Shown: positions 44,085 through 55,400 of the stretch, one piece after another
How the letters are laid out: each line of letters starts with the position of its first letter
Numbering within the stretch: position 1 is the first letter of the stretch
NCBI GenBank assembly: GCA_020736575.1
Contig: JAGPYM010000004.1
Span: forward strand, 1,240,001-1,304,000
Source of the DNA: Thelonectria olida
Taxonomy: Eukaryota > Ascomycota > Sordariomycetes > Hypocreales > Nectriaceae
Length of the DNA: 64,000 bases
Direction: 5' to 3'
Translations under genes and position numbers: made by a program
The notes under the pieces: model-generated
Database searches by the model: none
The model's input: only the letters and a program-made list of their open reading frames with translations
Told to the model about the DNA's origin: nothing

Positions 44085-46099
44085 CGCCCTTGTTGGCCCA
44101 TGTCTCACAAATTTTTTCCTATGGCTGACTGACTATGACCACGTCTCCAAGCTTGACTAGACGCAAGCCTCACCTTTTCAGGCCTGTTTCCTCTTTTCTC
44201 ACGTCTGTCTCACCTGAAGTTCTAGAACCGTGCACGACCTTGACCACGTCAGAACTGCTCCCTTCTCTCCTCAATTAGTCAAGAGAGCCTCGACAGAGAG
44301 GAACCAGGGCACGAAAATCAAAATTTCATTTCGAGGTGGACAGACGAGCCTCCGAAGTAACCAGGGTGCTCACCCCCACCAAACCCACAAGCCCACACCC
44401 CAATGCCTTAGACGCTGGAGACTTGGAGAGAGGTGCATAGCTGCATCACGAATGCCCAAGGGTCCAGAAAACGAATGGATCCTTGGCTCGCCCTCCACCA
44501 CCTAAAAGAGACATTATCAAGAAGCAGAAAAGGAAAAAATAAGAGGCCATGACGGGACCTGACTGCAGCTGTGCATCTGCCTACCAGAGCCGATTCGGCA
44601 CCGGATTTCCCCCTGCTCTCACTTTGTTCCCTATGCAAAAGCATACCGATACAACGCTCTGCCTTTCTCTATTCGCGTATCGGAAGAGATTTCTCTTCAG
44701 CTGCATTTGCAAAGTACCTACACACAGACATTCAACGTATTCTTGACCTTCCTTTTACCGACATGCGTTTGTCCATCTCCATCCACGTACTGGAGATATG
44801 TACGCTTGGACTTTTACTTCCCGCCATACCTTGTCCTTGCCTGGGCCTCGGCCGGGCCTACTTCGTACATATGTATGTGTGTAGGTATGTATGTACGTGT
44901 GTCGTGAATACTGTGCTAGGTGCGAGACCGCGGCACATAGACTTACATACGGTAATTCCTTCGTACGCCCACCTGCATAACTGCATCGTCCTTGGCCTGT
45001 GGGCTGCCGGTCCCGCTTTCGGCCGTCAAGACCCTCTCAACAATCCCTCACCGTTCTGTCTTCCTGGTGGCCTCTCCAGCGCTCGGGGCCCGTCGCGATG
45101 CATTACCCGCCTGCTTCAAGACTTGTACGAAGCCTGCAAATGCCATCATGGCCGCCACCCCCTCACCCTACTGTGCCGTGCCGGCGGTCTCTTTTTCTCC
45201 CCCAGCCGCGCTATTGTATTTGTGCTAATGCCCGTCCCTGCGCGGCAGCCGTGCGGTTTATAACTATTCCCTTGGCCACCTGCCCTGTTTTACTAATCCT
45301 TTTCGCTACTTACTCGTTAGGGAAACACGGTCCCCGTGCAAACGCGGTCTGAGAGTTGCCGGGCCGGGTCATGCTCAAGCTGTCTTTTCGCCCGTGTCTC
45401 CCTTTCTCACCGAGTCCGAAAACCCCCGCCTCCTCTCCGCAGCGTGCAACGACATGGTCATGACGCGAAGGTCAGGTACTCGTACATAGACGGAATAGTT
45501 CACAAGCGCATACATGGCTGAAATCAAATGGCTGCCAATTAATTTCTGGGTGCTGTCAGGCAAACTTGAATCTCATGTTGTCCCTTACACCGCCAGTCTC
45601 GGGCCCGCGAGGTACCTAGCTAGACTCTCCTAACTTGTCTTTGTTGCATACTCGTCATACTCTTTCTTTTTTCCCCGACCCTTTCGCAATATCCCAATAA
45701 TAAAGCAAATTCAAAAGAATCCCCAGGGGCCGACCCAGTCGTCACCCCTTGCACTTTCCGTCCCACCATCTCCACGACAGAGTCTAGTCCATAGAAACCA
45801 GCTCGTCCCAAGAATACCATTCAGTCTATTACAAAAAATGTATTCGCCCAATAATAAAAAAAAAAAAGTCCCCGTCTTTGAGTAAACGCCAGTCCCAATG
45901 CTTCGTCGCTCTTCATGTAAAAGGGGTATTATCGACAGAAGCGTGTGCCCTTTCTTTCTTTTCTGCCCGGTCCCAAAAGAAACTGAAATGTTGCGCGGAT
46001 AATTGCAAATTCGTCGTCTCGTCCGCGTTGCGTGTGTACCTTCGAAACGCTCAAACGCCGGAAAAAAAAATATGCGGTGAACTCGATATCGCTGTTCGT

Positions 46100-48088
46100 T
46101 TAGACTCGGTGGTCTTCGTCGTCCTCGTAGTCCACAAAGAGACCCTCGTCCATGAGCGGATCCTCCTCTTCCTCCTGCACCACTTCCTCCATATGACCTC
46201 CACCCTCAGTGATCTGAGAGCTCAGGTAGGCTCCAACAATAGTGACGAGACCACTGAACCACCATGCGAGTCCCGAGTAGCCAGTCTGCAGACCCAGAGA
46301 GTACAGCAAGCCGGACAGAGTAGGTCCCAGGGCACGGCACAAGCTAGCAGTGGAAGCTGCAATGCCATTAATCGTTCCAAGAACATCCTTCGACGGGGCC
46401 GAGTTGGCCAAGAGAATTGCGTTGCTGGGATAGGCCATGGTCGAGAAGGTGCACTTCCAGATGACGAGGAGGTAGATGGCAGGCATTCTCATCGCGTCGG
46501 GGAGGAGGACAAGATAAGGTGTGACTAGGTAGAGTGAGAAGTAGGAGAAAGCCAGCAACCGGAATAGTCGAAGAGAACCCAGTCGTCGAGTGACAGGGGG
46601 GACAATGAGGTAGTTGGAAAGCAGCGAGTAGCCTCCCTGCACCGACATGATGAAACCAATCGTCTTCGTCTCCAGACCGAATCCATCGGTGAATCGGAAG
46701 GGCAGTTCCAGAATAGGCGTCTCGGGTCGGGCAGTGCTGAGGAAGACGGGGAAGAGCTGATCAAAGGTCATGGTGTGACTATCGTGCGCGTTAGTAAGGT
46801 GTGGTCAGTTACTAGAATGAGGAGGCTACTTACAAGGCCAAGATGCCGTATGAGATGATGTTCATGATGACTGGCTTGGTGAAGGTCTTCTTCTTCTCTT
46901 CAACAACGGGCTCTTCGGGGTCGAGTGGTGCGCTGCAAAGAGACCTAGTATCGGCCTGAGGAGACAGTCGCGGGGAGTTCTCCTGGCTTTGGTACGCGGG
47001 TAGAGACTCTTCGTCATCCGAACTCGTCAAACTTGGGTGCGAGGATCCGTATCCGATTCGTTGCTCGCCATCCAGAAGAGCCTGCTTCTCAGGGCCGCGC
47101 TTTCCATTGTAGCCAGTGGCTTCGCCGACAATGTTGGCGAGATAGTCACCCATCTCGCGACCACGATCACGCTGGGACTTCTTCATGGAGTGGGTTTCAT
47201 CGAGGAAGAGAAGGCCGATGATGACTCCAACGAAAACAGTAGCAGCGCTGAAGAGGTTAGGGAGGAGGTAGGGATACTTGTCCCAAATGGTTCCGCGGGC
47301 GAAGATCTCGGGGTAGCTAATGCAGGGGCGCGCCAGAGCTCCTCCGATCATGGGGCCAATGATAGATCTAGATATGTCGGTCAGCCTCGAAATCTGCAAG
47401 GTGATGGAATTGCTTCACTTACCCAATGCACCACACCATGGGCATGATAGTATACGCGCGGGCTGTGATTTGTTAGAGCTGGTTCTTGTTGCACGATTCC
47501 GAGCCAATACTCACGTTGGTGCTCCTTGACAGTGACCAGTTCGGCCACAGTTGTCTGCAGAACTCCGATGTTTCTGGGACACAGTCAGTTGAATGTCGTG
47601 CGAGTCGGAATCTGAGCTGTCATACCCATTCAGAAGACCGCCCAAAGCACGTGCAAAGAGTGCCACAGGCAAATTGGGAGCGAAACCGAAAACAAGAACG
47701 CTGAGGGCAGTTCCAAGCAAGCCAGTCAGGAGCACAGGTTTGCGCCCGATCTTGTCACTGAGTCTTCCCCACAAGACACCTGTTGAGAACTCGGCCAAAG
47801 TGAAGGCGGACGTGACCATGCCGGCGTAGACGGAGATTTTGCTGGTGTCATCGGTGATGTTAAAGTCCTCAATCATGTAGTAAATATAGGGGAAAATGGA
47901 CATGAAAGCGATGGGCTCGCATATCCTGCAGCAGGCTACATGAACCAATTAGCAATCCAGTTTCTTGTGCTGCAGTAAGAAATGCTTCTGTGCATACCAA
48001 GGACAAACATCTGCTTAGCGGGGAAAGGTGGAAGTTTGCGACCGGCGCCGCTGCGGTTTCCTGCTTCGAGGCTTCGACTCCTCCCCAT
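46100..48088 (-). CDS. Major facilitator superfamily transporter (DHA1-like, YCR023C/ZIF1-related)
   Basis: Six exons, 48088-47998, 47935-47626, 47573-47515, 47462-47423, 47367-46834 and 46778-46100, encode 570 aa. All five introns are 52-62 nt with GT donors and AG acceptors; two exons are only 59 and 40 nt. The MFS signature between helices 2 and 3 is clear (LWGRLSDKIGRKPVLLTG), helix 5 carries SIIGPMIGGALARP, and about twelve hydrophobic segments are present. A large cytosolic loop between the two halves holds ETHSMKK and an acidic Ser-rich stretch; the C-terminus is strongly acidic (VVQEEEEDPLMDEG). This layout resembles yeast YCR023C and plant zinc-induced facilitators, but substrate cannot be deduced. 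The ATG chosen begins MGRSRSLEAG, the first in frame. Confidence 0.9.
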
Positions 48089-49224
48089 GATTGCTGTGTG
48101 ATTCGGCCGGGCCGAAACTTTGGTTGTGTGGTTGCGGGATGGTCGTGATCGCTTCGCTCAAAGAGTCGGCTTGGCGAAGCACACGCTCAATGTGAAATAT
48201 GCTGAATCAAGGTGCTTTGAAGGTCGACGTGAAGGGCGTCGTGAGATGGAGTGACAGGATGTGAGGATATGTATGCTGTGTTGTCGGTGAAGTTGGTAGG
48301 TGCGGTGGATGATGTGTTGACGCTTTTGTAGATAGAAGGGAAATCGAGGTGCCGTGACAAGCCAAAACCAAGCTCTGCCAACAATCAATGACCTGAACAA
48401 GAAAAGGTATCAAGGCACACGGGTTGACGGGAAGATAAATAACACTAGTTAAGGAGAGTAGAAGGATCTCAGAAGGAGAAGAGAAGATTCATGACGGGGA
48501 GTGGATACAACTTATAAGAAGACGCGGGAGCGTAGCGACACACCCTCGGGACTGGGGTACAAGCTTTCTCTCCTTGAGCCATCTTTTTGGACAAATTAGA
48601 CCCAAGATTGGAACGGGCGGTGACATGAGCGGCGAGAGGGCAAATCTCCTGTCCAACAAAAGGCAATGCGGCGAACGGCTCCAACTCTCGGGGCATGACA
48701 GTGTGGCAGTGGGGCTTTTGGAAGAGCGCCGGGACGCCAGACAACCAGAGGGATCCTTGTTGACAGGGCGGACTGGTCTTTGGGCTTGGTAAGAGAAAAA
48801 AAAAAAAAGAAGGGCCATCGGTCGCCTGGGCTGGGTCTCTCGGCCCTTGGGGTCTTGGGCCTGTTTGGATGCGTACACGGCCCTCGTCCACGGTCCATGG
48901 GTTGTCAGAGAACATGGGGCTCTGGCTGCGACTGTCGAAAGTGGGCGCCGCAAGTACCTGCCAAGTACCCTGCTGGGATGTGGCTTTGTGAGACTTGGGT
49001 TGCAAGGGGCAAGCAAGGGAGGGCCAGCGCTCTTGTTCTCGCTGGTTCAGCGAGGCGGGCCATGGGCGACAGTCCACGGACGGGGATGTGTGCCGAGCAA
49101 AACGCCATGGACTGACGGCCGGATTCGAGCTTAATTATTGGGCGCTCAACCATGAGCCAAGAGCCCGCACAACGCTAAGAGGTGCTACCCCGGCATTTCC
49201 GTCGCGTGGCTCAAGAAACAAGGT

Positions 49225-49248
49225 TGTGTGTGTGTGTGTGTGTGTGTG
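49225..49248 (+). repeat. (TG)12 dinucleotide repeat
   Basis: Twelve perfect TG units end in CG. It lies in the long gene-free interval. Confidence 0.95.
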
Positions 49249-49421
49249 CGCCTCCCTACCTCTCATCCATTGTAGACTGGCGAACGTTGGATTATGGAGA
49301 GCTGGAGAGAGCTAACAGCAAACAAGAAGAGAAGACAACAACACACTCTCTCGTTAATAACCCTGCATTGGATGAAGGGATGAGGAGTGGAGGGGTGTGC
49401 AACAGTCAGAGGACAGCGTGT

Positions 49422-49461
49422 GTGAGAGTGAGAGTGAGAGTGAGCATGAGCATGAGCATGA
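49422..49461 (+). repeat. Adjacent GAGAGT and GAGCAT hexamer repeats
   Basis: About three GAGAGT units run straight into three GAGCAT units, differing by two bases. This looks like one array that has diverged in its second half. Confidence 0.85.
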
Positions 49462-52400
49462 GCGTCCTTCCTGCATGCACATTGTGACAACCAGTCAATG
49501 GCAATATTGGTTCCATTTTCCAGAAGGCGGTCTCTGACTTGCTGCTGAGGTGTTGTGTTGTGTGGTGCTGTGCTGTGCTGTGCTGTCTTGTGTTGTTGTT
49601 GCTGACAAAAGAACCGCTTGTTGGTGAGAGGCGGTGAATACTGAATAACGGTCCCGGCGGCTGCTTGTGGTCACACGGAAATGGCCCCCGGGTCACCTCA
49701 GCCTTCCAAATGGGCCAACTGGAAGAGGGCCCGTTCCGAATGGATCACATCGCATAGGCACCCTTCCATTACTCCGTTCGTACGAAGGATGCCCTCTGAT
49801 TGTCTCATCGTGACTGCAAAAACTGCTCAACAAGGCTGTCGTGGACGAGGTGAAACCATGGGCATTGTCACCAATCGCCCAAGGCACATTGCCAGGCCGA
49901 CTGTCTAGTTCGCCTTGGCGGTGCAACGTACGGTGACGTCGATCTGGGGAGAGACCTCGCCTGAGGAATTGTCGGTCCAGCCGATCCGATAGGAGGTTGT
50001 TGTTTTCTCTCGTCTTGTCTCTTCTTCTCTCGTTGTTGTCTGTCCTTGAACCCTTGGCACCGGTTACATCCCGTTGCTCCCGATGCGGGAGGCTGCCTAT
50101 TGTGTCTGCGATGTGGCGGTCATGTCAGTTTGTCACGGCCTATGTAACTTCCATTTACAACCGGCTTGTGCATGCGAACCATATGCGGCCGACAGCAGAG
50201 ACAATGGCCTTAGCTAGTGCCTAGAGACTAGACACATGTCCCCTCTTTCCCTAACTGACAGTTACGACGTGCAAGGCCAGCGGATAGCCGTGATGCAACG
50301 AGGAGTCATACGGGATTTCACTGGTGCTGAGAATGCCAACACCTTTGTACCACTGCAGCCCCATACCGGTAGGTCTTGCAGTTTGGTTTCACGACACTCT
50401 CGGGTTTTCTCAACACATCTGTATTCGTATGCACGCTTAGATGCCACCCTCGGGAGTCATGGCACGAGACCGACGACAACTCGGGAAGCATCTTGGCGGG
50501 GCTGGGTCTTTTCTTGACAGGCGGCTGCATGATGTGGTGCGCGTCCAACGAATTGATCTCGGGCCAGATGCAACCATTTCATATTTCGGTCGGCCGAAAA
50601 GGACTTATCTGGGCCGAGATTCCCATCTTGGGGATGGCTGCCAAGCAATTCTTCGAAGAGAGAGTACCAACTGTGCCTAGTGACTTCAACTCTGAACATT
50701 GCGACACTGCAATAGTCTTGAGGTGTTACGGCGAGACCCGTGGACCACGGCGGGGTCTGACGACACCCATGATAATGTCAGGGTTACTTAAAAATGACTC
50801 CATCCCAGGCCATCTCCGGCAGGCAAATCCCTTCTTCAACTCGAGTTGTCACATCAGACGAGGAAACTGCGGAGAGCGAAAAACGTAACTCCAACGACGC
50901 CACCAAATGGCCGAGTCTTTTGCCGATACACGTAAAACACCTGTCGACATGGAATTTATGTACAAATACTATGCTCTCGCCATTAGTCCGACGTCGGGGA
51001 GGTAGAAGATTCTGATGTGAGTGGACCGAATCGCATGGCTACGTTTGTGGGATGACCACAGCTCGGTCAGCCAAAGCACAAGCAAATCTGGCTGAATGAG
51101 AAAACTCCATTCGCCCCGCGAATTTTTTTTCTTCCAGGTGAGCAAGGGAAGCGAGGGGCAGACTTGTCGATTAATGATCCAATGATGCGAGGATCCATCA
51201 AAAGGGGGGCCGACTTCTGCTGAAAATATTGTGTGGGCGAATCGGGAGGGAGTGAAGCGCATCCATCTTGTTGTCATCAGGAACCCGAGACATTGTCACC
51301 GCCATGCCCTGCCATGCCATGCCGGACCCTTCGTCTGGCCCCAGGAACGTGGAGCCGGTGGTGCCAGCCACCATCTGGCAGACAGACCAGAGCTGAGACT
51401 GGCGGTGATGGGGGATTGGGATGTCCTTCTGGCGGTCGAGGTTTCAAGCCAGGGCTCCAAACCGGGAAATTGGCCATCACGAATAGGCCCATGCCAGTCT
51501 CTGGGGTCTCCCTGACTCGATTCTGGCGACCCTTGAAGCGGCCCACCCGCACCCAACCCGCTGGGCCGTCAGCCCCCAACAAAGAGTGCCGGAAGAGCTG
51601 CCGACTCCACAGATGCAAACTAAAGTGAAAGTCGTCGTTCCAAAGATGGCGATGGAATCAGGATTTGTGGCCCAGGAGACGTCTGTGGTCCATCAACACC
51701 AAGAACGGGGTTGTGGCCAGCACTTGGGCTATCCTTGTACGAGTCGTCTTTCGTGCGAACCCCTTCGGTATATGTCGAATTTTTTTTTGGGTAATGCCGG
51801 TCCAGGGGTGGGGGACGTGCAGCTCGATGCGTACGTGATATCTTATACAGGACTTGACCCTTCCACTGCATCCGAAGGCACCATGCTCACCGCACAAGGC
51901 TTATCAAAAGAGTGGTCAGACTCAAGCCCTTCTATCTTTGTAGACTCCGGTTGGTCGTCATCTACGCAGGGAAACGAGATGTTGTAATGTGCTGCGTGTG
52001 TGATATGCGTAGTCGGTCGGCTTCTACTTACGCATACACATACACCCTAGATGGCAAATGGGTAGTAATTTATGTACGCATGTCGTGCAGCAGGCACTTT
52101 GTCCAGACTTCGCCCAAATCCCGGCGACGTGGACACACAAAGGCGCTTGCCGACGCGGCGCCAGATCTGCCTCGGCGTCCAATGCAGCAAACCCGTAATC
52201 GGTGAAGCCCAAAGGCCAACGGCGCTGCATGATGCGAATTTGTCTCGTCGATGCTGATGGCTGCGTCTCCCCAAAAGGGCCGCAGGTCAACAGAAACTCA
52301 CCGCCAGCCGAACACGGCGCCAAGGGGTCAGGAAGAGTCGCGTCAGCCGTGACGCTGCAGCCCTCCTCTGCTCTTGTCGTCATCGGGGGAAGTGGGCGCT

Positions 52401-55400
52401 TCGCCCTGTCCAATAACCTGCGTCCGCCTTCCATATCCATCATCCGGGTGCCTCTCCCTGGGTTCCGGCTCTAGCGACTGTGGTAGTGTGTGCCGGTACC
52501 CTTTGGCCTTGTGCTACGAGGAGGCTACCTGTCTGGGAAGACTGGGAACCCGTCGCATGGCGCCCCACTACAGGGGAAGAGCCGAATGGATGAATGGGCG
52601 CCTCGAGGGGATAGGCCCAGGGGAAAAAAGGACGGCGGCCAAGTGTCCCGGTGGACTGGGTTGATCTGATGTCCCGTCAGCATGGGCTCTGACTGACGGA
52701 TGCAGTACCGGACCTCCGCATGTCAAAAGAAAACATGGATTCAAGGGAAGTCTCCAAAAATAAAATGAAAAAAGGAAAAGAAAGGTGAAGGGAGAAGCAA
52801 AAATATCGGTGGGTGTCTCAAGCGAAAACGAGCACCGAGTGTTCGTACATGACCAACGTGAGGGATAATCAGGAATGGAAGGGGAAAAAAGGAGCGTGGA
52901 CCTACGGTTGGCGACACGAAGGTCCGGGCCACAGCAGGTCAATTCTCAGATGATTCAAATTTGATCAAGGTCATCCATCATCCATGGTGAGAACGGCTGA
53001 ATGCCTCCTGTGCGACTGTGCCCTGCAGGCTGGGCAGGCTGGGCAAGCTGGGCCCTCGCTCGCACGCACGTACGCACGCACGTCCACGAGACTCATCAGA
53101 CAGTTGAAAATGGGCAAAATGAGAGGATCCATCCATCATCTCGTGTTGATTGCTAGAGCCCCGCCAGCTGTCGGCGTCGACCGTTGACCATCAACCTCAC
53201 ACATACACATACGTAGGCACCACGTAGCGCGTATTCGTAGCAAGTCATTGCCATAATTCCTCGGGGATGACGGGTGCTAAGTTCCTAGGGTTTGCTGGCG
53301 GGCTCGCTCCAGCGCTGAATCCAGGGCCCCAATTGTTCCATGACTCCAGCCAGGGCTTCTGGGGCCGGCAGCGGGGGGGCAGAGACGGGGAGGCGACGTG
53401 ACGGGGGCCTTTTGGACGAGCAGGCCTGCGAGCTGAGGAGCCCCGCGAGCGGGCGCATATGTCTTTCTCTGGAGAACATGGAAGTGTTGTAATGGGTCCA
53501 AGGACCAGACAGGGGCTGTCAGACTGACCGCTGGTCGCCCCGGTTTTCCTCGGATTCTCGAAGGTTTCGAAAAGGGGCATGGGTGGTTGAAAGGTGGAGA
53601 AGGCTTCGGTCTCAGGAAGTGGAGGGAGGGTGGAATGAGGCCAGAAACGAGGCGGGGGGTCGAGCTATCGCGGCGCCATGGATGTCGACTTTGTCACGAG
53701 CGAGTACCGACCGTGTCGCTCCAAGGCGCTCCCTCTGTCCCTCTCGGTGTGAATTTTTTCGTTTGTGGAAGCTTGGGGCTTGGAGCTGAGCTCATTTTTG
53801 CAAGGGGCGGAGGGATCCCGTGATTCGCAGCAATTTTCCATCACGGGGAATCGTGCCTTCTCCTTCCGGACGAATTGGATCGCTCGCGTTGACAGACCAC
53901 TCCCGAGGCGAAGTTGCACTTGGCTTGCGCATCAATGGATTGCTTCTACACACACACGTTTTGTTTGCCAAACACCGTCGTCATCCCAGGGCAACACATG
54001 CGTTGCGTATTTGAAAAATAGAATTCAACTACCTACCTAATCGACGACATTGACTCTGGTCATGGTCATGGACAGTCCTGTGCCATCCCCCCCCTTGTTC
54101 CCCTTTGTTGTTCGCCGTGCTCGCCCCAAGGCCCAAGCCATGGATGATGCATGGTGATGAGATGTTTGTCTCACGCTCTGACAAGCCACCCTCTGAAACT
54201 TTTCTTGTTAACTAACGCCACCAACGCCCGGCTCCGCCGTTGCAATTGCCTGATCGCCATGACGTTCGCAGCAACCAAACCGCGATCGCCAATGACAAAC
54301 CGGGACGAACCCCAGCCCGTTCGTCCATTCCTGAGTGGCAGAGATATACGAATGGACGACAGTCCTTTCATAAACTTTGGAGCTCGGATCCTCTTCAGGT
54401 TTTGTGCGGTTTTGCCTTTGCTGCAATCTTGATCTAACATCGCTAGAAAGACAAGGGCTGATCCAGATCACCGGGTCGTGTTTTGCTTGCTGTGCCAGAC
54501 CAGAAGGGGGCAGCACGCCACGTCGACGAATCCAGGCCAGGCACTTTGATCGGGTCGAATCTCGCCTCTCTGCAGCCTTGTTTCTAGTCCCAACATCCGC
54601 CTCCTGGGGGTCCAATTCCGTGCGAACGCCCCCGATTGCCGTTTTCGGTGAGGCCATCTCACCGGTCTTCGGGCGCTTCAACGGGTATAATCCACCAACC
54701 TTCCATCGCATCTGCCCGCCTCGCCGCCTTGTCTCACCCGGACGTGTTGGTGCCAGGGGATATCCGGAGCCCTGCTCGGGGATCCCGCTCTCAATCCTGG
54801 CACCAGCAACGAAGTCGATAGGATAGGAATCCACTGACAAGGCCCCTGGGTTCCAGTCATAAAACAATTAATCGCATTCAGCGCTTGGATCTCTCTCCTC
54901 TGTCCCCCGCAGCCGTGTGGTCTGGTACAGACTAATAAGGGCGGTATAGTATGTATTGGCTGGGGTTGAGAGACATCAACACCAACACACCCTCAAAATG
55001 CACAAAAGTCACATTGCTGTTTTCCTTGCAACCTCAACCACCGCGACCAGTCAAACCGATTTCCAAATACAAAGCTGATCGGTGATAGCAGGGGTCTCTG
55101 CACCTTCTCGCCGACCATCCAATCCAACCCCATCAATACCGCCTGCCCTGCGCCTTCGCAGGCGAACCGATTTTAGCCCTGCCAACCTGTGCCCCCTTTG
55201 CTGACGGCCAATCGACTTGCCTTGTCCGTGCCGTTCGCAGCGGGATAACGCTTTGATGTCTGCGAATTCCTGGAGGATTGATCGACAGTAGCCTGATGCG
55301 CTACTGCGTTGCGCTTTTCGAGCATCTCAGCTTGAATTAACGGCAATGTCGTTTGCTTGTGGTTAGCGGGAGTGCATGAGATCCAAAGAGGACATCTCGC

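Larger units (their letters stand above)
40652..46099. other. Long gene-free interval (5.4 kb)
   Basis: The interval lies between the start of the Zn2Cys6 regulator and the end of the MFS gene, both on the minus strand. I found no supportable gene. It holds several microsatellites and short tandem repeats (41067, 42147, 43694, 44041), an inverted repeat at 43598-43633 and A runs near 41790, 42170, 43555 and 45855. A long regulator promoter and leader could account for the left part. Confidence 0.55.

Noticed and set aside
48469..49077. 202-codon minus-strand frame upstream of the MFS gene
   Set aside because: A second frame of similar length (48489-49016) is open on the same strand and neither resembles a known protein.
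54208..54867. 219-codon minus-strand frame in the 10-kb desert
   Set aside because: No recognisable motif, mixed composition, and an equally open frame lies on the opposite strand over part of it (54377-54826).
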